Shown: positions 22,300 through 32,975, numbered from the stretch's first letter. The stretch is 64,000 bases of DNA from Argopecten irradians (GCF_041381155.1 NC_091144.1:30622980-30686979); one strand, 5' to 3'. Notes: generated by a model not told the origin, from the sequence alone. Made by a program: numbers and translations.

Positions 22300-23850
22300 G
22301 ACATAGCGAAAGCATCATAAAAGCAAGCATCTGGATCAGGATACCATGAGACAAACTTTAAAATCTTAAAATTTAACCTACTTGCAAATAGGTCAATATC
22401 TGGGCTAAAGAAATGACCACAGATCCTATCAAATATCGAGGAATGTAACGACCATTCCCCAGAGGACTGCATTGACCTAGACAAATCAGCATCCACATTC
22501 AACACCCCTGGTATGTGGGCAGCAGAAATATAAATATCTCTCTCTGTACACCATAACCACATCTCCTTTGCTAACTCATTCAACTCCAATACATTTCCAC
22601 CAGGTTTGTTTATATACGCAATCGTACAAACATTGTCGGTCATAACCCTTACATGAGTACCTGATATGTCTGAACAAAAACACCTTAAAGCCTACCATAC
22701 TGCTTTCAATTCCAAGACATTGATATGACATTCCTGTTCTGTCACCGACCACAGTCCTTTCGTCATCTGAGATCCAAACTTAGCTCCCCATCCATCACCG
22801 GAAGCATCCGTTTCTAAAACAACATCGGGATCACAAGACCTTATCGGGCGACCATTCATCCTGTCTACATTATCCTTCCACCATTCAATCTCTGCTCTAG
22901 ACTGCCCATCTAAAACCACACTATCATCATAGGACAACCCCTCATGTAATGCCTTCGTCTTCTCCTTATCCACCAATCTATAAAACAGACCTGACAAACG
23001 GACTGCTCTTAGAGATGATGTAAACAACCCAATAAGACTAGCCAATTCTCTTAGAGAGATAGACTCCTGACATAAAACTCGAGAGCATGCATCTACGATT
23101 TTTCTCACCTTCTGTTCTGGCAAAGAAACCGTAAAAGTTTCTGAGTTAAGGAGATACCCAAGGTGGACAATAACGTGACTAGCAATGAACAAAGACTTCT
23201 CCGAACTAATCTGAAAGCCAGCAAGCTCAAACGTTTCAGCCAAGACTCTACAGTTTTTCTCACACAGCTCTTTATCCGCTGCCTTGACCAGTGAATCATC
23301 TATGTAGTAAAAAGCATGTATACCCTGACTGCGAACCTTTGCCAAAATCGGCTTCAATACCTTAGTAAATATCCGAGGGGCACTTGTCAATCCAAAAGGC
23401 ATAGCTACAAACTCATACAACCTACCCCTCCATTCAAACTTTAAATATTTCCTGTGCTGCTCGCAAACTGTATACTGAAATCTCATCCTTCAAATCAATC
23501 GAGGTGAAAAAATCACCCCTCTCTACCGATTCCAAAACAACCTCCAAAGTCTCTTGTTTGAAATGATGGTAAACAATGAATTCATTCAACCTCTTTAAAT
23601 TGATAACAGGCCTGAATTTACCATTCTTCTTCTGGACCAGAAACAAATTTGAAACAAACTCGCCTTCCTCATGCAATGACCGAGTTATTGCCCCTTTAGA
23701 TATTAAATCATTCACTTCAGAATCAATAATCTCCATCTCGTCCTTACTAAAAGATATTGGTCCAGGCAACTTTCGTTGCACTGGAATCTCATTAAACTCA
23801 AGTGTAAGTCCACTCACTGTTTCCAAAATCCATTCATCATCCGTCAAAGA
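22300..23850 (-). pseudogene. DIRS reverse transcriptase and RNase H region
   Basis: RT landmarks include FRPVINLKRLNEFI, FTSIDLKD, the MPFGLTSAPRIFTKVLKPI palm segment and the active-site word YYIDDS. RNase H follows with LETDASGDGWGAKFG and HINVLELKAVW, then HIPGVLNVDADLSR. These are the DIRS/Ty3-like RT arrangement. The region is broken and is treated as a fossil. Confidence 0.85.
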
Positions 23851-23906
23851 CTGCCAAAAATCTAAATGTTTCTTAATTCTACCAGATGGAACACCTACCT
23901 TGGGAG

Positions 23907-25253
23907 CTATTCTTTCTTTTGGCTCTGACTCTGGTTTTGGTTCTGGCTCTGTTGTATACTGACGGGTCGCCGTTGACCTCGACCCCCCTGCCTGACCGTA
24001 AAAAAAGGCCTCCCTGAGCCTCTGAACTGACCATTATAGCCCCCTCGTCCTCTCTGGCCGTTCCAACCTCCTCGCTGGACCTGTTTTCGTGAAGACAAAA
24101 CATTGAAAGCTCTATTAGATTCTGAAATGTCTCTCACTCTCTTTGCAAGATCATCCCCAAATAAATTTGAAGTAATCGGCATATCTTTGCCACACAAAGC
24201 CTGATAAGACGTCGGGAGGGCCTGTCTCATAAAATATCTACGCCTCACCGACAACATCTGTACAGCATTACCTAGCATCGACAAGGCATCAATACAAAGA
24301 GGCCTGAACTTCTCTCGGAAGTCTGCATGATTCATTAGTGCCTCAGTCAACTTCATAACTGGAACCATGCCGTCCGACACAGACTTCTGGGCTTCTTTTA
24401 ACTGAAAATCCCTCGCCTGTAATGGCCTACCAATTTTACCCCAAATCTCAGGGTTACATCGTGGGACAGTCATATCACCACAATTTGCTGGTGTCGGATA
24501 TTTCTCCGCCATCTTGGTCACATCGGACGCTTTCCTACACGCAGTGTTTACCAACCTGGCTAATCCCTCGTGAACACTTGGCCCCACCTTCGCATCCCCA
24601 TAAATGTAGTCGGGGATGGCGAACAAATCCTCCGTAGCGTCCTGCTCTGTAGGTAATATGTCAGAGTAAATATCATCAAAATCCACTACGGATTGTTCAT
24701 TATTGAGCAGGCCCAACGGGTCCGTCATATCAACAAAATCTGAGTTGTCAATATACTCGTACTCACCATTGGCATTGGCCTGTTTTCCTACGCCGGAACT
24801 CGCCCGTTTTACGTCTGCTAATTGCTCCTCCAGAGCCTTCATACGTTTGGCCATAAGCTGAATGTCGCTACCAGCGGCAGCGTCAACATTAACACGTTTC
24901 CTAACCCCACGGGGCACAGAAATAGTTGGGGCATCGCCTCCAACGCCGCCATTACTGCTATCCCGAACAACGTTCGGTGACTGCGGCTGCGCAGACTCAT
25001 TCTCGCTGACATAAGCGACAGGGTCGCTCAAGCCCGAATCTAAATTCGGGAGGGGGTCGGGGAAAAAATCACACCCCTCTGCCTCTGTCTCTCCTGGATG
25101 GAGAGATAGATCGTCATCCGAATCATCGGCCTCAAAAGTTACCGATAACGGCAACCGTTTACCGCGAGCTTGCTTGCGACGCATAGTAAACCGTGAGTAA
25201 TTTAAATAATACAACAAACAGCTGATAAGCTTAGACGTAAACGTCAAATTCAA
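23907..25253 (-). CDS. DIRS gag-like protein (ORF1)
   Basis: A single open frame of 448 codons; the likelier start is the internal Met at residue 24 (MRRKQARGKRLP). The N-terminal third is acidic (DDSDDDLS). A short coiled coil follows (about residues 130-150, IQLMAKRMKALEEQLADVK). The C-terminus is an arginine/glycine-rich tail (GQRGRGGYNGQFRGSG) suited to RNA binding. ORF1 of DIRS elements is thought to package the RNA. It lies just inside the right terminal repeat and upstream of the RT region. Confidence 0.8.
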   Translation of the reverse strand: MNLTFTSKLISCLLYYLNYSRFTMRRKQARGKRLPLSVTFEADDSDDDLSLHPGETEAEGCDFFPDPLPNLDSGLSDPVAYVSENESAQPQSPNVVRDSSNGGVGGDAPTISVPRGVRKRVNVDAAAGSDIQLMAKRMKALEEQLADVKRASSGVGKQANANGEYEYIDNSDFVDMTDPLGLLNNEQSVVDFDDIYSDILPTEQDATEDLFAIPDYIYGDAKVGPSVHEGLARLVNTACRKASDVTKMAEKYPTPANCGDMTVPRCNPEIWGKIGRPLQARDFQLKEAQKSVSDGMVPVMKLTEALMNHADFREKFRPLCIDALSMLGNAVQMLSVRRRYFMRQALPTSYQALCGKDMPITSNLFGDDLAKRVRDISESNRAFNVLSSRKQVQRGGWNGQRGRGGYNGQFRGSGRPFFTVRQGGRGQRRPVSIQQSQNQNQSQSQKKE

Positions 25254-25369
25254 TAAGGAAAGGCTTCAAACTCCGCAAAATTAAAAATTAGAACAAAAAC
25301 CAAATACACGCGTAGCGTAAGAAGAAACCTTCCCTTCTGGCTTTATGTCCGTCACGCACCCTGACTGAC

Positions 25370-25536
25370 AAAAAAGCGTGTGTCAAGGCTTGGTCATGCC
25401 TTTTTATATGGTGACCCCGTGCAGGGTCAGGCACGTGTGGTACCTTATGTTGGATATTTTTTTTTCAACTTTGAACTTCAGTGTCACGCACCCAACAGGT
25501 TGACAAGTGCTTATTTAACTAGTAAGCCGTAGGGCT
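25370..25536. repeat. DIRS right inverted terminal repeat
   Basis: Inverted partner of 20583-20779. It precedes the gag-like gene in the direction of transcription, so it should hold the element's promoter; a TATATGG-like word is present (25409). Confidence 0.88.
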
Positions 25537-25568
25537 GTTTGCTTGAAAATATACAACATCATTCAAAG

Positions 25569-26044
25569 CTGGAAGCGTTATTCTTATCTAATCGCTGACA
25601 GTTATACTAGAATATCTAATATTTAATGTAATATATTTACATTTTGCCACTGCGACTCCCATAACTCTAATGATAATCATGATCTGCATCATGAGCCAAT
25701 AAATGCAGCCTAGACTTGGTGTAGTAATATCTATATAAATGAATGCGAGTCTTGTTTACTGACACCATGTTAGTCCGCGCGGGAAAATTGACATTATCGT
25801 TGAATGAACCATTTTGGTTATGAAACTTATGAAAAAAATCTTTAAAATGTCTGGATAATTGAGAGTAAACTGACAAGCTATTGAAAACACAATGAAATTT
25901 TGTTCTTTTCAATTTTGTATAGGGACTTTATTTTATCACATTGAACTTGGCTGTTGAGGTTAAATGGCTGAAGAGGGAAATTCAAATGCTCACTCGCATT
26001 CAAATTATGTTTTACTTTGAATTAGAAAGTAAAATGTAAATATA
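25569..26044. other. Non-coding, nothing recognised
   Basis: No feature supported. Confidence 0.4.
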
Positions 26045-26181
26045 ACTATTAAAGGATTGTTATATTGCTTTTATTGGAGATATAAATGCAATCTGGGTGG
26101 TTGATCAATAATCATAAGCGCTATTCTATTTAATCTGCATATCTCCAATAAATGCAATCTAACAATCCTTTAGTTGTTAAA
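26045..26181. mobile_element. Small foldback element
   Basis: Two arms of about 39 bp, 26047-26086 and 26140-26180, are inverted copies (AAAGGATTGTTA.ATTGC, TTTATTGGAGATAT) with about four differences, around a 54-bp loop. Size and structure fit a MITE. Confidence 0.7.
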
Positions 26182-26240
26182 TAATCAGATTGCATCGATC
26201 ATCTGTATAAGAACATGGAAAATACACATTCCGTCGAGTG

Positions 26241-26310
26241 TCCCTACCAAGATTCGAACCCGGGTCTCCGGCGTGGAAATCTACGGCTCTACCGGCTGAG
26301 CCAAAGAAGC
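26241..26310 (-). ncRNA. tRNA-like sequence, decayed tRNA pseudogene or SINE head
   Basis: Read on the minus strand it has a perfect D-arm and box A (GGCTCAGCCGGTAGAGCC) and a T-arm with box B (GGGTTCGAATC, loop TTCGAAT). The anticodon stem pairs poorly (loop about ATTTCCA) and the acceptor ends do not pair, so it is not a working tRNA. It could be the head of a tRNA-derived SINE of a different family from SINE-A. The plus-strand frame across it (26238-26501) is a by-product. Confidence 0.6.
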
Positions 26311-26641
26311 ATGCTCCGTCAGCTGATAATCAGAGACCGTATTTAACACTATGTACAAACCACACCAACCCTCTCCTTTTACACATCAACCAATCTGTAT
26401 GTCAGACAAAAAAAGTCATCGTTTTCTTCATGTGCATTCTCTTTAGAAAATATATTGATATTATTAAAATACAGACAAGGCTGTTCACTATAAGGCCATA
26501 GTTTGTTTTCTGTTTTCTGAAACCTAAAAGCCAGTGTTTCTCCAAAATTAAGTAACAGAAAGTATGACTTTCTATATTACATATGTTTCTCGGTTCTTAA
26601 AACATGAATATGCTTGTTATGCACTCATAGAACCTAAAACC

Positions 26642-26884
26642 AAACAAGAGGCCCAATGGTCTTAACGGTCATCTGAATACCTTGGCAATATGCTATAGAA
26701 AATACATCAGAAATGTTGTCAAGGTAGCCGTCTTCCATTTGGGATCAACCAGAAGTGTAACAACACTTTGTCAGGATCATATCAGGATCATTTCAGGCAG
26801 GTTTCAGCCAAATCGCACCGGTAAAACTTGAAAAGAAGTTCAAAATGTGTTTTCAAGGTACGGTTGATGACAAATAAGGAGACA
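26642..26884 (+). repeat. 'CAAGAGGCC' dispersed repeat, end piece
   Basis: Begins AACAAGAGGCCCAATGGTCT and continues TTAACGGTCATCTGAA. The same terminal word, with variation, starts the copy at 27780 and, reversed, ends the copy at 54408-55775. Confidence 0.6.
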
Positions 26885-27423
26885 CGCAGGTAGGGCGTTA
26901 GAATTGTACAATCTGATTAGGTAGAATCAGGTAGGGCGTTAGAATTGTACCTGCTGCCCCTATTGCATGGTCGTAAAAGGCGACTAAATTTAGGATCTAT
27001 TCTATCTTTCCGAATGCCTCCCTTGGCACCGCCTCATTTTTGGTCTTAAGTTGAACGTTCGCCCCTGTGAGGAAGGCTCTGGGTTCTGTCCACTGGCCGA
27101 GACACACCAAAGTCTGTAAAAGTGGTAGTTTCTGCTCCTGCTTAGCTCTCAGCACACAGGGAGTGGGACGACTGGTTCACCCGTTGTCAGTATAATGTGA
27201 CCGGGTGGGGTGTGTTGCTTGGTGTCTTCGGCGGCATGCTTCAGTGATATAGCACTATAAAAAAGGGCAATAGTTCCACAAGAAGACACAACACGAATAT
27301 ACCGCAGTTTCCCAAAACTAGCACCTCGCACTACATACACGCAATACACCGCATACATGGGAGGCCGTCCTTACATGACCCTAGCTGTTAATAGAACGTT
27401 AATTGAATCGAACAAACAAAACA
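26885..27423 (+). mobile_element. SINE-A full-length copy preceded by a repeated head fragment
   Basis: The main copy runs from about 26928 (CAGGTAGGGCGTTAGAATTG) to 27423 and includes head, middle and CAAA-type tail. In front of it, 26885-26908 repeats the first 24 bases of the head, followed by CAATCTGATT, the terminal word of MITE-1. The copy therefore sits at, or within, the left end of a MITE-1 element whose remainder follows at 27424. Confidence 0.85.
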
Positions 27424-27756
27424 CAGATCCTTATAACCACTCCGTTTAATAGAGGATCTGACAATATCCCAAAAGGGGTCACGTCCAGATGACCTTTATA
27501 CCACGTGTACTTCAGGGCAAATAGAGTTTCTACACCTTACAACATCACTTGAAAACGTCTTTTCGCCCTAGTTTGTTGTGCACTTCGGGCGAGATGACTA
27601 CATACACGAAGATAATTTCGTCCCCAGTCAAGATGCTGGCAGTGCCAATTTGATTGGCCATATCTAAAGGTCATCTTGACGTGACCCCTAATGGGATGTT
27701 CTCAGATCCTCTTATCTAACGTAGTGATAATAAGGATCTGTATTTTAATCATATTG
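26909..27756. mobile_element. MITE-1 copy interrupted near its left end by SINE-A
   Basis: The left terminal word CAATCTGATT is at 26909-26918 and the body at 27424-27756 (CAGATCCTTATAACCACTCCG to CATATTG), separated by the SINE-A copy. It is more diverged than the copies at 541 and 31209. No 9-bp duplication is visible, so its outer history is unclear. Confidence 0.65.
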
Positions 27757-27779
27757 ATATATATGAATACAATTTTAGT

Positions 27780-28735
27780 CAAACAAGAGGACCATGGGTC
27801 TTAGCGGTCACCTGAGTTCGGATGCAGAATGAAACTACGACATATAAACACTATGTATTGGCCAATCAGGCCCTTGAAATCAGTCAGTGATTTTACAACT
27901 TTTACTTTTTAATATACGGAGAGTTTTTGGCCCTACCCTATTTGTCCCTGGAAGTCCGCGAGGACCGATATCGATATGATAAAACGCTATATCTCAAAGT
28001 AATAATTCTAACCAAGTTTGACTCATTTCCTATAAAACCAAGCAAATAATGCTCATAAATGTGTTATTCCAATATAAACTATAATAGATTTGACCCCTTA
28101 CCCAGGGGAAAGTCTTAGATACCAGAGCCATGAAATTCACACTTTTTGTAAAGGGCCTTAAAAGAGACCATTTAATCTAAGAAGAATATTTGGTTCCATC
28201 AAATCTGTGAATTCAGAAGGAGACTTTTGAAATTTTAGCCATTTTGACCCATTTTGGCTCCGCCCTCTGGCCTCTGGGGGTCGCCCATGACCAATATGGA
28301 TATGATGTTAAATTATCATTAATCGCAGGCTCATAATTCTAAAGTTTGACTCATTTCCCATGAAAGTTGAGCAAATAATGCTAATAATGTGTTTTTCTAT
28401 ATTAACTATTGTAAATTTGACCCCCTCTCCAGGGGGAAACGTGAAACCCAATGGTCATCTATGAATAGTATTTGATTCTACCATTTCTGGAAATTTCGAA
28501 GATTTTTGAAGTTTTAGCCTATTTGACCCCTTTTGGCTTTACCCTTCAGTCCCGGGGGGGGGGTGGTTAGCACCATATACTTCATAATTGTGATTGACCT
28601 TTGGCCATGAAAGGTGTCTGCAAAATTTTGGTTAAGAATTTTTGGAGAAGAAGTCGAAAAAGTAAAATTGTTTATCGCCATACGACGCATTACGGACAAC
28701 GACGGACACTTCGTTCCTAATATGACCTAATAAAA
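27780..28735. repeat. 'CAAGAGGCC' dispersed repeat, long copy
   Basis: Starts CAAACAAGAGGACCATGGGT and ends in an ACGGACAACGACGGACAC block. Inside are about two degenerate units sharing AATAATGCT, TTGACCCC, CCAGGGG and TTTGACCC.TTTTGGC, spaced by about 300 bp. It is the inverted relative of 54408-55775. It is non-coding and the G-run at 28555-28563 is part of it. Confidence 0.65.
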
Positions 28736-29545
28736 GGTAGGTTTAAATAAGGGGGATATTATAGTACATGCAAAAGCTTTATTGGTAGCGATAAAATCTG
28801 ATTGATAATCCGCATGTGCATGCTTTGAAAATGAAAAGATACATGTGTACTATCTATTATGTTGTCAACTTGTCGACCCATTTTCGTGTTCCAGCCTTTT
28901 CTGCTCTTAATTAGATTCATATGATTTATTACTTTTTGGCGATAATAATTATCAAATAATAATCTATTGATTGTTGCATGTGTGCAATATTTTAAAACTA
29001 ATATGTTTATATTTGAAATATGTGCTATAATCACTCTGGAGTTGTCTGTTTCTTTATTGTCGACGGAATTCATTGTGTAGAAAAAGAAACGAAACAAAAA
29101 AGTTTATATTAAAATATATATATATTAACGGACGATATAATAATAACTCGCGTAGTTTGTTTGAAAGACCAAGCGAATTTTAAAGACAGCCACAACACGT
29201 CTTAATGGAACAATAAAATATATCCACAGCGCAATGAAAACGACCTTCACACAGAACGAGGAGAAGACGTTATCTTAAATCTGTAGTCCGTTTTGATTTG
29301 CAAAAAGATTTTACCGACGAGCTTTAATCAATAAACGCCAAAAATGACAGAATCACAAACTTACATCGACACTCACATCATTTTCAAAGATGTATTGGTG
29401 GCTATAAAGTTGCAAGATTTTATTCAAAGGACAAGTGTACCAAGACTTAATTCAATGAAATTATTGTGTGTTATCATTTTGTGTCGTATAACGTGACGCT
29501 ACCCAAAACGGTAATTTTTTATATATAATATAATTAATGAAGCAG
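28736..29545. other. Non-coding, nothing recognised
   Basis: The minus frame 28759-29097 (112 codons) has no domain, no splice context and AT-driven composition, so I do not call it a gene. Confidence 0.4.
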
Positions 29546-29838
29546 TAATTATTATTGCAAAGGGCAATAACTCCGTAAATAAGCGAAAGTCGAATCAAGC
29601 TAATTTTCAAACATATTCGAGATATTTCAAATGTTTGTCTATATGCAAAGTTTCATTAAGCTCCAATCATACTTACTCAAGTTATCATGTTCACAAGATT
29701 CAATAATTATAATTCCAAAAAACATTAACTCCATAAGTGACAATTGCAATTGAATCAAACTGATACTCAAACACGATCGTCCAAGATCTTTCCAATGTTA
29801 GTTTATATACAAAACTTCATGAAGCTTTGTTTGTTTTG
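29546..29838. repeat. Dispersed repeat made of two ~150-bp degenerate units
   Basis: Two units share AA..GCAATAACTCCGTAAATAAG, GAATCAA.CT.AT, CAAAC, 'AAGAT.TTTC.AATGTT' and 'ATACAAA.CTTCATGAAGCT'. A non-coding interspersed repeat. Confidence 0.55.
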
Positions 29839-30095
29839 TTAGTTTGATTTAATTAACGTCCTATTAACAGCTAAGCCATGTAAGGACGGCCTCCCATGTA
29901 TGCAGTGTATTGCATGTATGTAGGGCAAGGTGCGTGTTTTGGGAAACTGCGGTATATTCGTGTTGTGTCTTGTATAGTAAAACTATCGTCCTTTTTATAG
30001 TGCTATATCACTGAAGCATACCGCCGAAGACCCGCCGCAACACACCCCACCCAGTAACATTATACTGACAACGGGCGAACCAGTCGTCCCACTTT
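29839..30095 (-). mobile_element. SINE-A, 5'-truncated
   Basis: From the TTTGTTAGTTTGATTTAATT tail to GGGCGAACCAGTCGTCCCAC. It lies between two other repeats. Confidence 0.85.
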
Positions 30096-30099
30096 CTCG

Positions 30100-30443
30100 C
30101 TCACCTGATTTGTTAAGTAATAATCATAAAATTTCTTACACGTTTGGTCCCAACATTTGTAGATGCTACCATTGCAATATGGGTCCTATCCAATACTTAC
30201 TTTCAGAAATGAAATTGTTTATATGGAAATAGCCAAACTGACACTTTTGGCTCTGCCCTTCGGGCCCCCGAAGGTCAGACCAATGATTTGTACAGTTAGT
30301 GGCCCATAAGGATGCCACCAGTCAATTGTTTGTTTAATTCCGACCAGCGGTAATGAAGAAGTCGATTGTTGACGGGCAGACCGACGGACGACTGACGCCA
30401 CAGTATGTCAGCTCATCATGGTCCTTCGGACCAGGTGAGCTAA
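30100..30443. repeat. 'CAAGAGGCC'-related element with inverted CTCACCTG ends
   Basis: Begins CGCTCACCTGATTTG and ends GGACCAGGTGAGCTAAAAAA, an inverted pair. The interior has the ACGGACGACTGACGCCACAG block and a GGCTCTGCCCTTCGGGCCCC segment seen in the larger copies. Confidence 0.55.
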
Positions 30444-30814
30444 AAAAGATGAATTAAACTTAACGATCTTTGATCGTGAATGCCGTATCAGATGAAATTA
30501 CATTTCGTTTTTCTTTCCGTTCAATGTTTGGCTTAAAATTTAAAAACTTAAGTGGAAGTAGTAATGTAATAAACATCTAGAACCCGTCTAGACATACATC
30601 TGGGCCATCTATAGTTATTTACACAAGTTGTATTACTTGTTTCTCAATCCATGTAAAATAAATAAAGTTTATGTTAATATGATATTTGACATAAATCACA
30701 TAGTGATTTAAAAGTGACAAAACACGTACAGTAGATCAAGTCCAGTCCATGGATGTAACAATATACGACATATTTTCGTTAGGCCTATCCGATTTTTTAA
30801 GAAAAGACTAATGA
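30444..30814. other. Non-coding, nothing recognised
   Basis: No supported feature. Confidence 0.4.
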
Positions 30815-31208
30815 CAGGTAGGGCGTTAGAATTGTGCCTGCAGATGCCCCTATTACATAATGAGGCGACTAAATAAAAGATTATGTCTTTCTTTTTAGCT
30901 TAGTTTCTTCTTCCCAATGTATCCCTTGACACGAATGTGAGGAAGGCTTTGGGTTCTCTCCCCTGGCCGGGACACACCATAGTCTATCAAAGTGGTAGTT
31001 TCTGCTCCGGCTTAGCGCTCATCACAAATGGAGTGGGACGACTGGTTCGCCCGTTGTCAGTATAATGTGACCGGTTAGGGTGTTTCAATTGGTGTCTTTA
31101 GCGGCATGCTTCTGTGATAGAGTATTATAAAGAACACGAATACAACACATCCTCCCAGAACACGCACCTCGCAATTCACACACGCAAGACATCATATACA
31201 TAAGAGGC

Positions 31209-32128
31209 CAATCTGATTGAAATACAGAACCACTCCGTTATATAAAGGATCTGACAATGTCCCATAGGGGGTCACGTCCAAATGACCTTTATACCACGTG
31301 GTCTTCATATAAGATACATTTTCTACATCTTGTCACTTGCCCTGCAGGTAGGGCGTTAGAATTGTACCTGCTGCCCCTATTGCATGATCGTAAAAGGCGA
31401 CTAAATTTAGGATCTTCTCTTTTCTCTCCTTCCTAACTGACTTTATCTTTCCTAATGCCTCCCTTGGCACCGCCTCACTTTTGGCCTTGAGTTGAGCGTT
31501 CGCCCCTGTGAGGAAGGCTCTAGGTTCTGTCCCCTGGCCGAGACACACCAAAGTCTATAAAAGTGGTAGTTTCTGCTCCTGCTTAGCGTTCAGCATACAG
31601 GGAGTGGGACGACTGGTTCGCCCGTTGTCAGTATAATGTGACCGGGTGGGGTGTGTTGCTTGGTGTCTTCGGCGGCATGCTTCAGTGATATAGCACTATA
31701 AAAAGGGCAACAGTTCCACTATACAAGAAGACACAACACGAACATACTGCAGTCTCCCAGTACACTCACCTCGCACAACATACACGCGGCACACCGCATG
31801 CATGGGAGGCCGTCCTTTCATGACCATAGCTGTTAATAGGACGTTAATAAATCAAACAAACAAACAAATAAACATCTTGTCACATCCATTGAAAACGATA
31901 TTTCGTCCCAGTGTACCGATACAATTAGCTTTATTGTGGTCTCTGGGCGAGATGACTACGTAAACCAAAATAATTCTGACAGTTTTTCAAACTATTTTGT
32001 CCCTGAAATTCACTGTCAAAATTTTGCAAGTAGCAATTTGATTGGCCATTTCCAAAGGTGACCCCTGATTTTCTCAGATCATCTTATCAAACGTAGTGAT
32101 AATAAGGATCTGCATTTTAATCAGATTG
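31209..32128. mobile_element. MITE-1 copy inside SINE-A, itself carrying a second SINE-A
   Basis: Ends are CAATCTGATTG at 31209 and TCAGATTG at 32128. Flanking duplications ATAAGAGGC lie at 31200-31208 and 32129-32137. Without the inner SINE-A it closely resembles the copy at 541-938 in length and sequence. Confidence 0.88.
31337..31871 (+). mobile_element. SINE-A reference copy, complete, 12-bp target duplication
   Basis: A 535-bp element. The head is TTGCCCTGCAGGTAGGGCG with the self-complementary pair CAGGTA...TACCTG. The middle has TGGCCGAGACA (a fair box A match), two TATA-like words (CTATAAAAGTGG and ACTATAAAAAGGG) and GGTTCGCCCG (a weak box B match). The 3' part has GGAGGCCGTCC and TTAATAGGACG, with a (CAAA)n tail. 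It is bounded by ACATCTTGTCAC at 31325-31336 and 31872-31883. No protein is encoded. Confidence 0.95.
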
Positions 32129-32277
32129 ATAAGAGGCCGTCCTCAAATTAGCCAAGCTGTTAATAGGAAGTTAATCTATCAAAGATTATTGACTCGATTG
32201 TAAGGCTAATTGTTCTATTAACGGATCATTTAATATGCAACAGTTCAATTAAGTGGAGTATTATTGTTTTCTTTTAT

Positions 32278-32975
32278 TCCCAATCCTGACTTACTTTCTT
32301 CCTCCCAAAACCTCCCGGGACATCACCTCACTGTTGGCCTTTGGCCGAGTGCTCGTCCATTTGAAAAAGGCTCTTGATTCCAAGACACACCATAGTCTAT
32401 AAAGTTGTTCTCTCAAAACACGCACTTTTACACATGCAAGACACCATATACATGTGATCGTTTGTTTGCTTGATTAACTAGCATTCTACTAACAGCCAGG
32501 GTATTGTAAGGACAGCTTCAATGTATGCGGTGTAGTGTGTATGTAGTGCGATGTGCGTGTTGTGTCGTCTTGTATAGTGGAACTGTTCCCATTTTTATAG
32601 TTCTATATCACTGAAGTATGCAGTCAAAGACACCGAGGTAAGCAACACACCCAATCTGGTCACATTATATTGACAAACGGCGGACCAGTAATTCTACTCC
32701 ATGTATGCAGAGCGCTATACAGCAGCAGAAACTATCATTGTTATAGGCTTTGGTGTGTCTACACATCCAGATGGCAGAGCCTACCTCAGTTAGGTAGTAA
32801 GGAAGAATAGAAAAGATAAGATAATGAATTTAGTCGCCTTTCACGATCATGCAATAAAGGCAGCAGGCAAGATTATAACGCCCAAGCTGCAGGGCAATAT
32901 ACACCGGATGTCGTCCTTACATGACCCTTGCTGTTAACATGACGTAAATGTAACCAACCAACCAAACTAATTACC
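32278..32975. mobile_element. Cluster of three old SINE-A copies
   Basis: Bases 32278-32453 are a decayed plus-strand copy. Bases 32457-32905 are a near full-length minus-strand copy that keeps the true 5' end, read on the minus strand as TTGCCCTGCAGCTTGGGCG. Bases 32906-32975 are a plus-strand tail piece ending AACCAACCAACC. Agreement of this 5' end with that of 31337-31871 supports it as the start of the full-length element. Confidence 0.75.

Larger units (their letters stand above)
20583..25536 (-). mobile_element. DIRS-type tyrosine-recombinase retrotransposon
   Basis: About 4.95 kb, coding on the minus strand. It has inverted terminal repeats (20583-20779 and 25370-25536), an internal complementary region near the 3' end (20866-20986), a gag-like frame, a reverse transcriptase/RNase H region and a tyrosine recombinase. 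That set of parts defines the DIRS order. The inner parts of the two terminal repeats are nearly identical, so the insertion is recent. The coding region is broken in a few places (about three), and its two ends are not equally complete. An identical 32-bp word stands just outside each end (20551-20582 and 25537-25568). Confidence 0.93.
30815..32180 (+). mobile_element. SINE-A, full length, split by MITE-1
   Basis: The head begins at 30815 (CAGGTAGGGCGTTAGAATTG). The element runs to 31208, is interrupted by MITE-1 at 31209-32128, and resumes at about 32138 with CGTCCTCAAATTAGCCAAGC and TTAATAGGAAG. The 9-bp word ATAAGAGGC, part of SINE-A, is duplicated across the MITE. It is older than the copy nested inside that MITE. 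Confidence 0.85.

Noticed and set aside
26238-26501. Open frame beginning MSLPRFEPGSPAW
   Set aside because: This is the reverse strand of a tRNA-like sequence (box B read backwards), a common source of false proteins.
28759-29097. 112-codon minus frame
   Set aside because: AT-driven composition, no motif, no splice context. Frames of this length are expected by chance in 64 kb.
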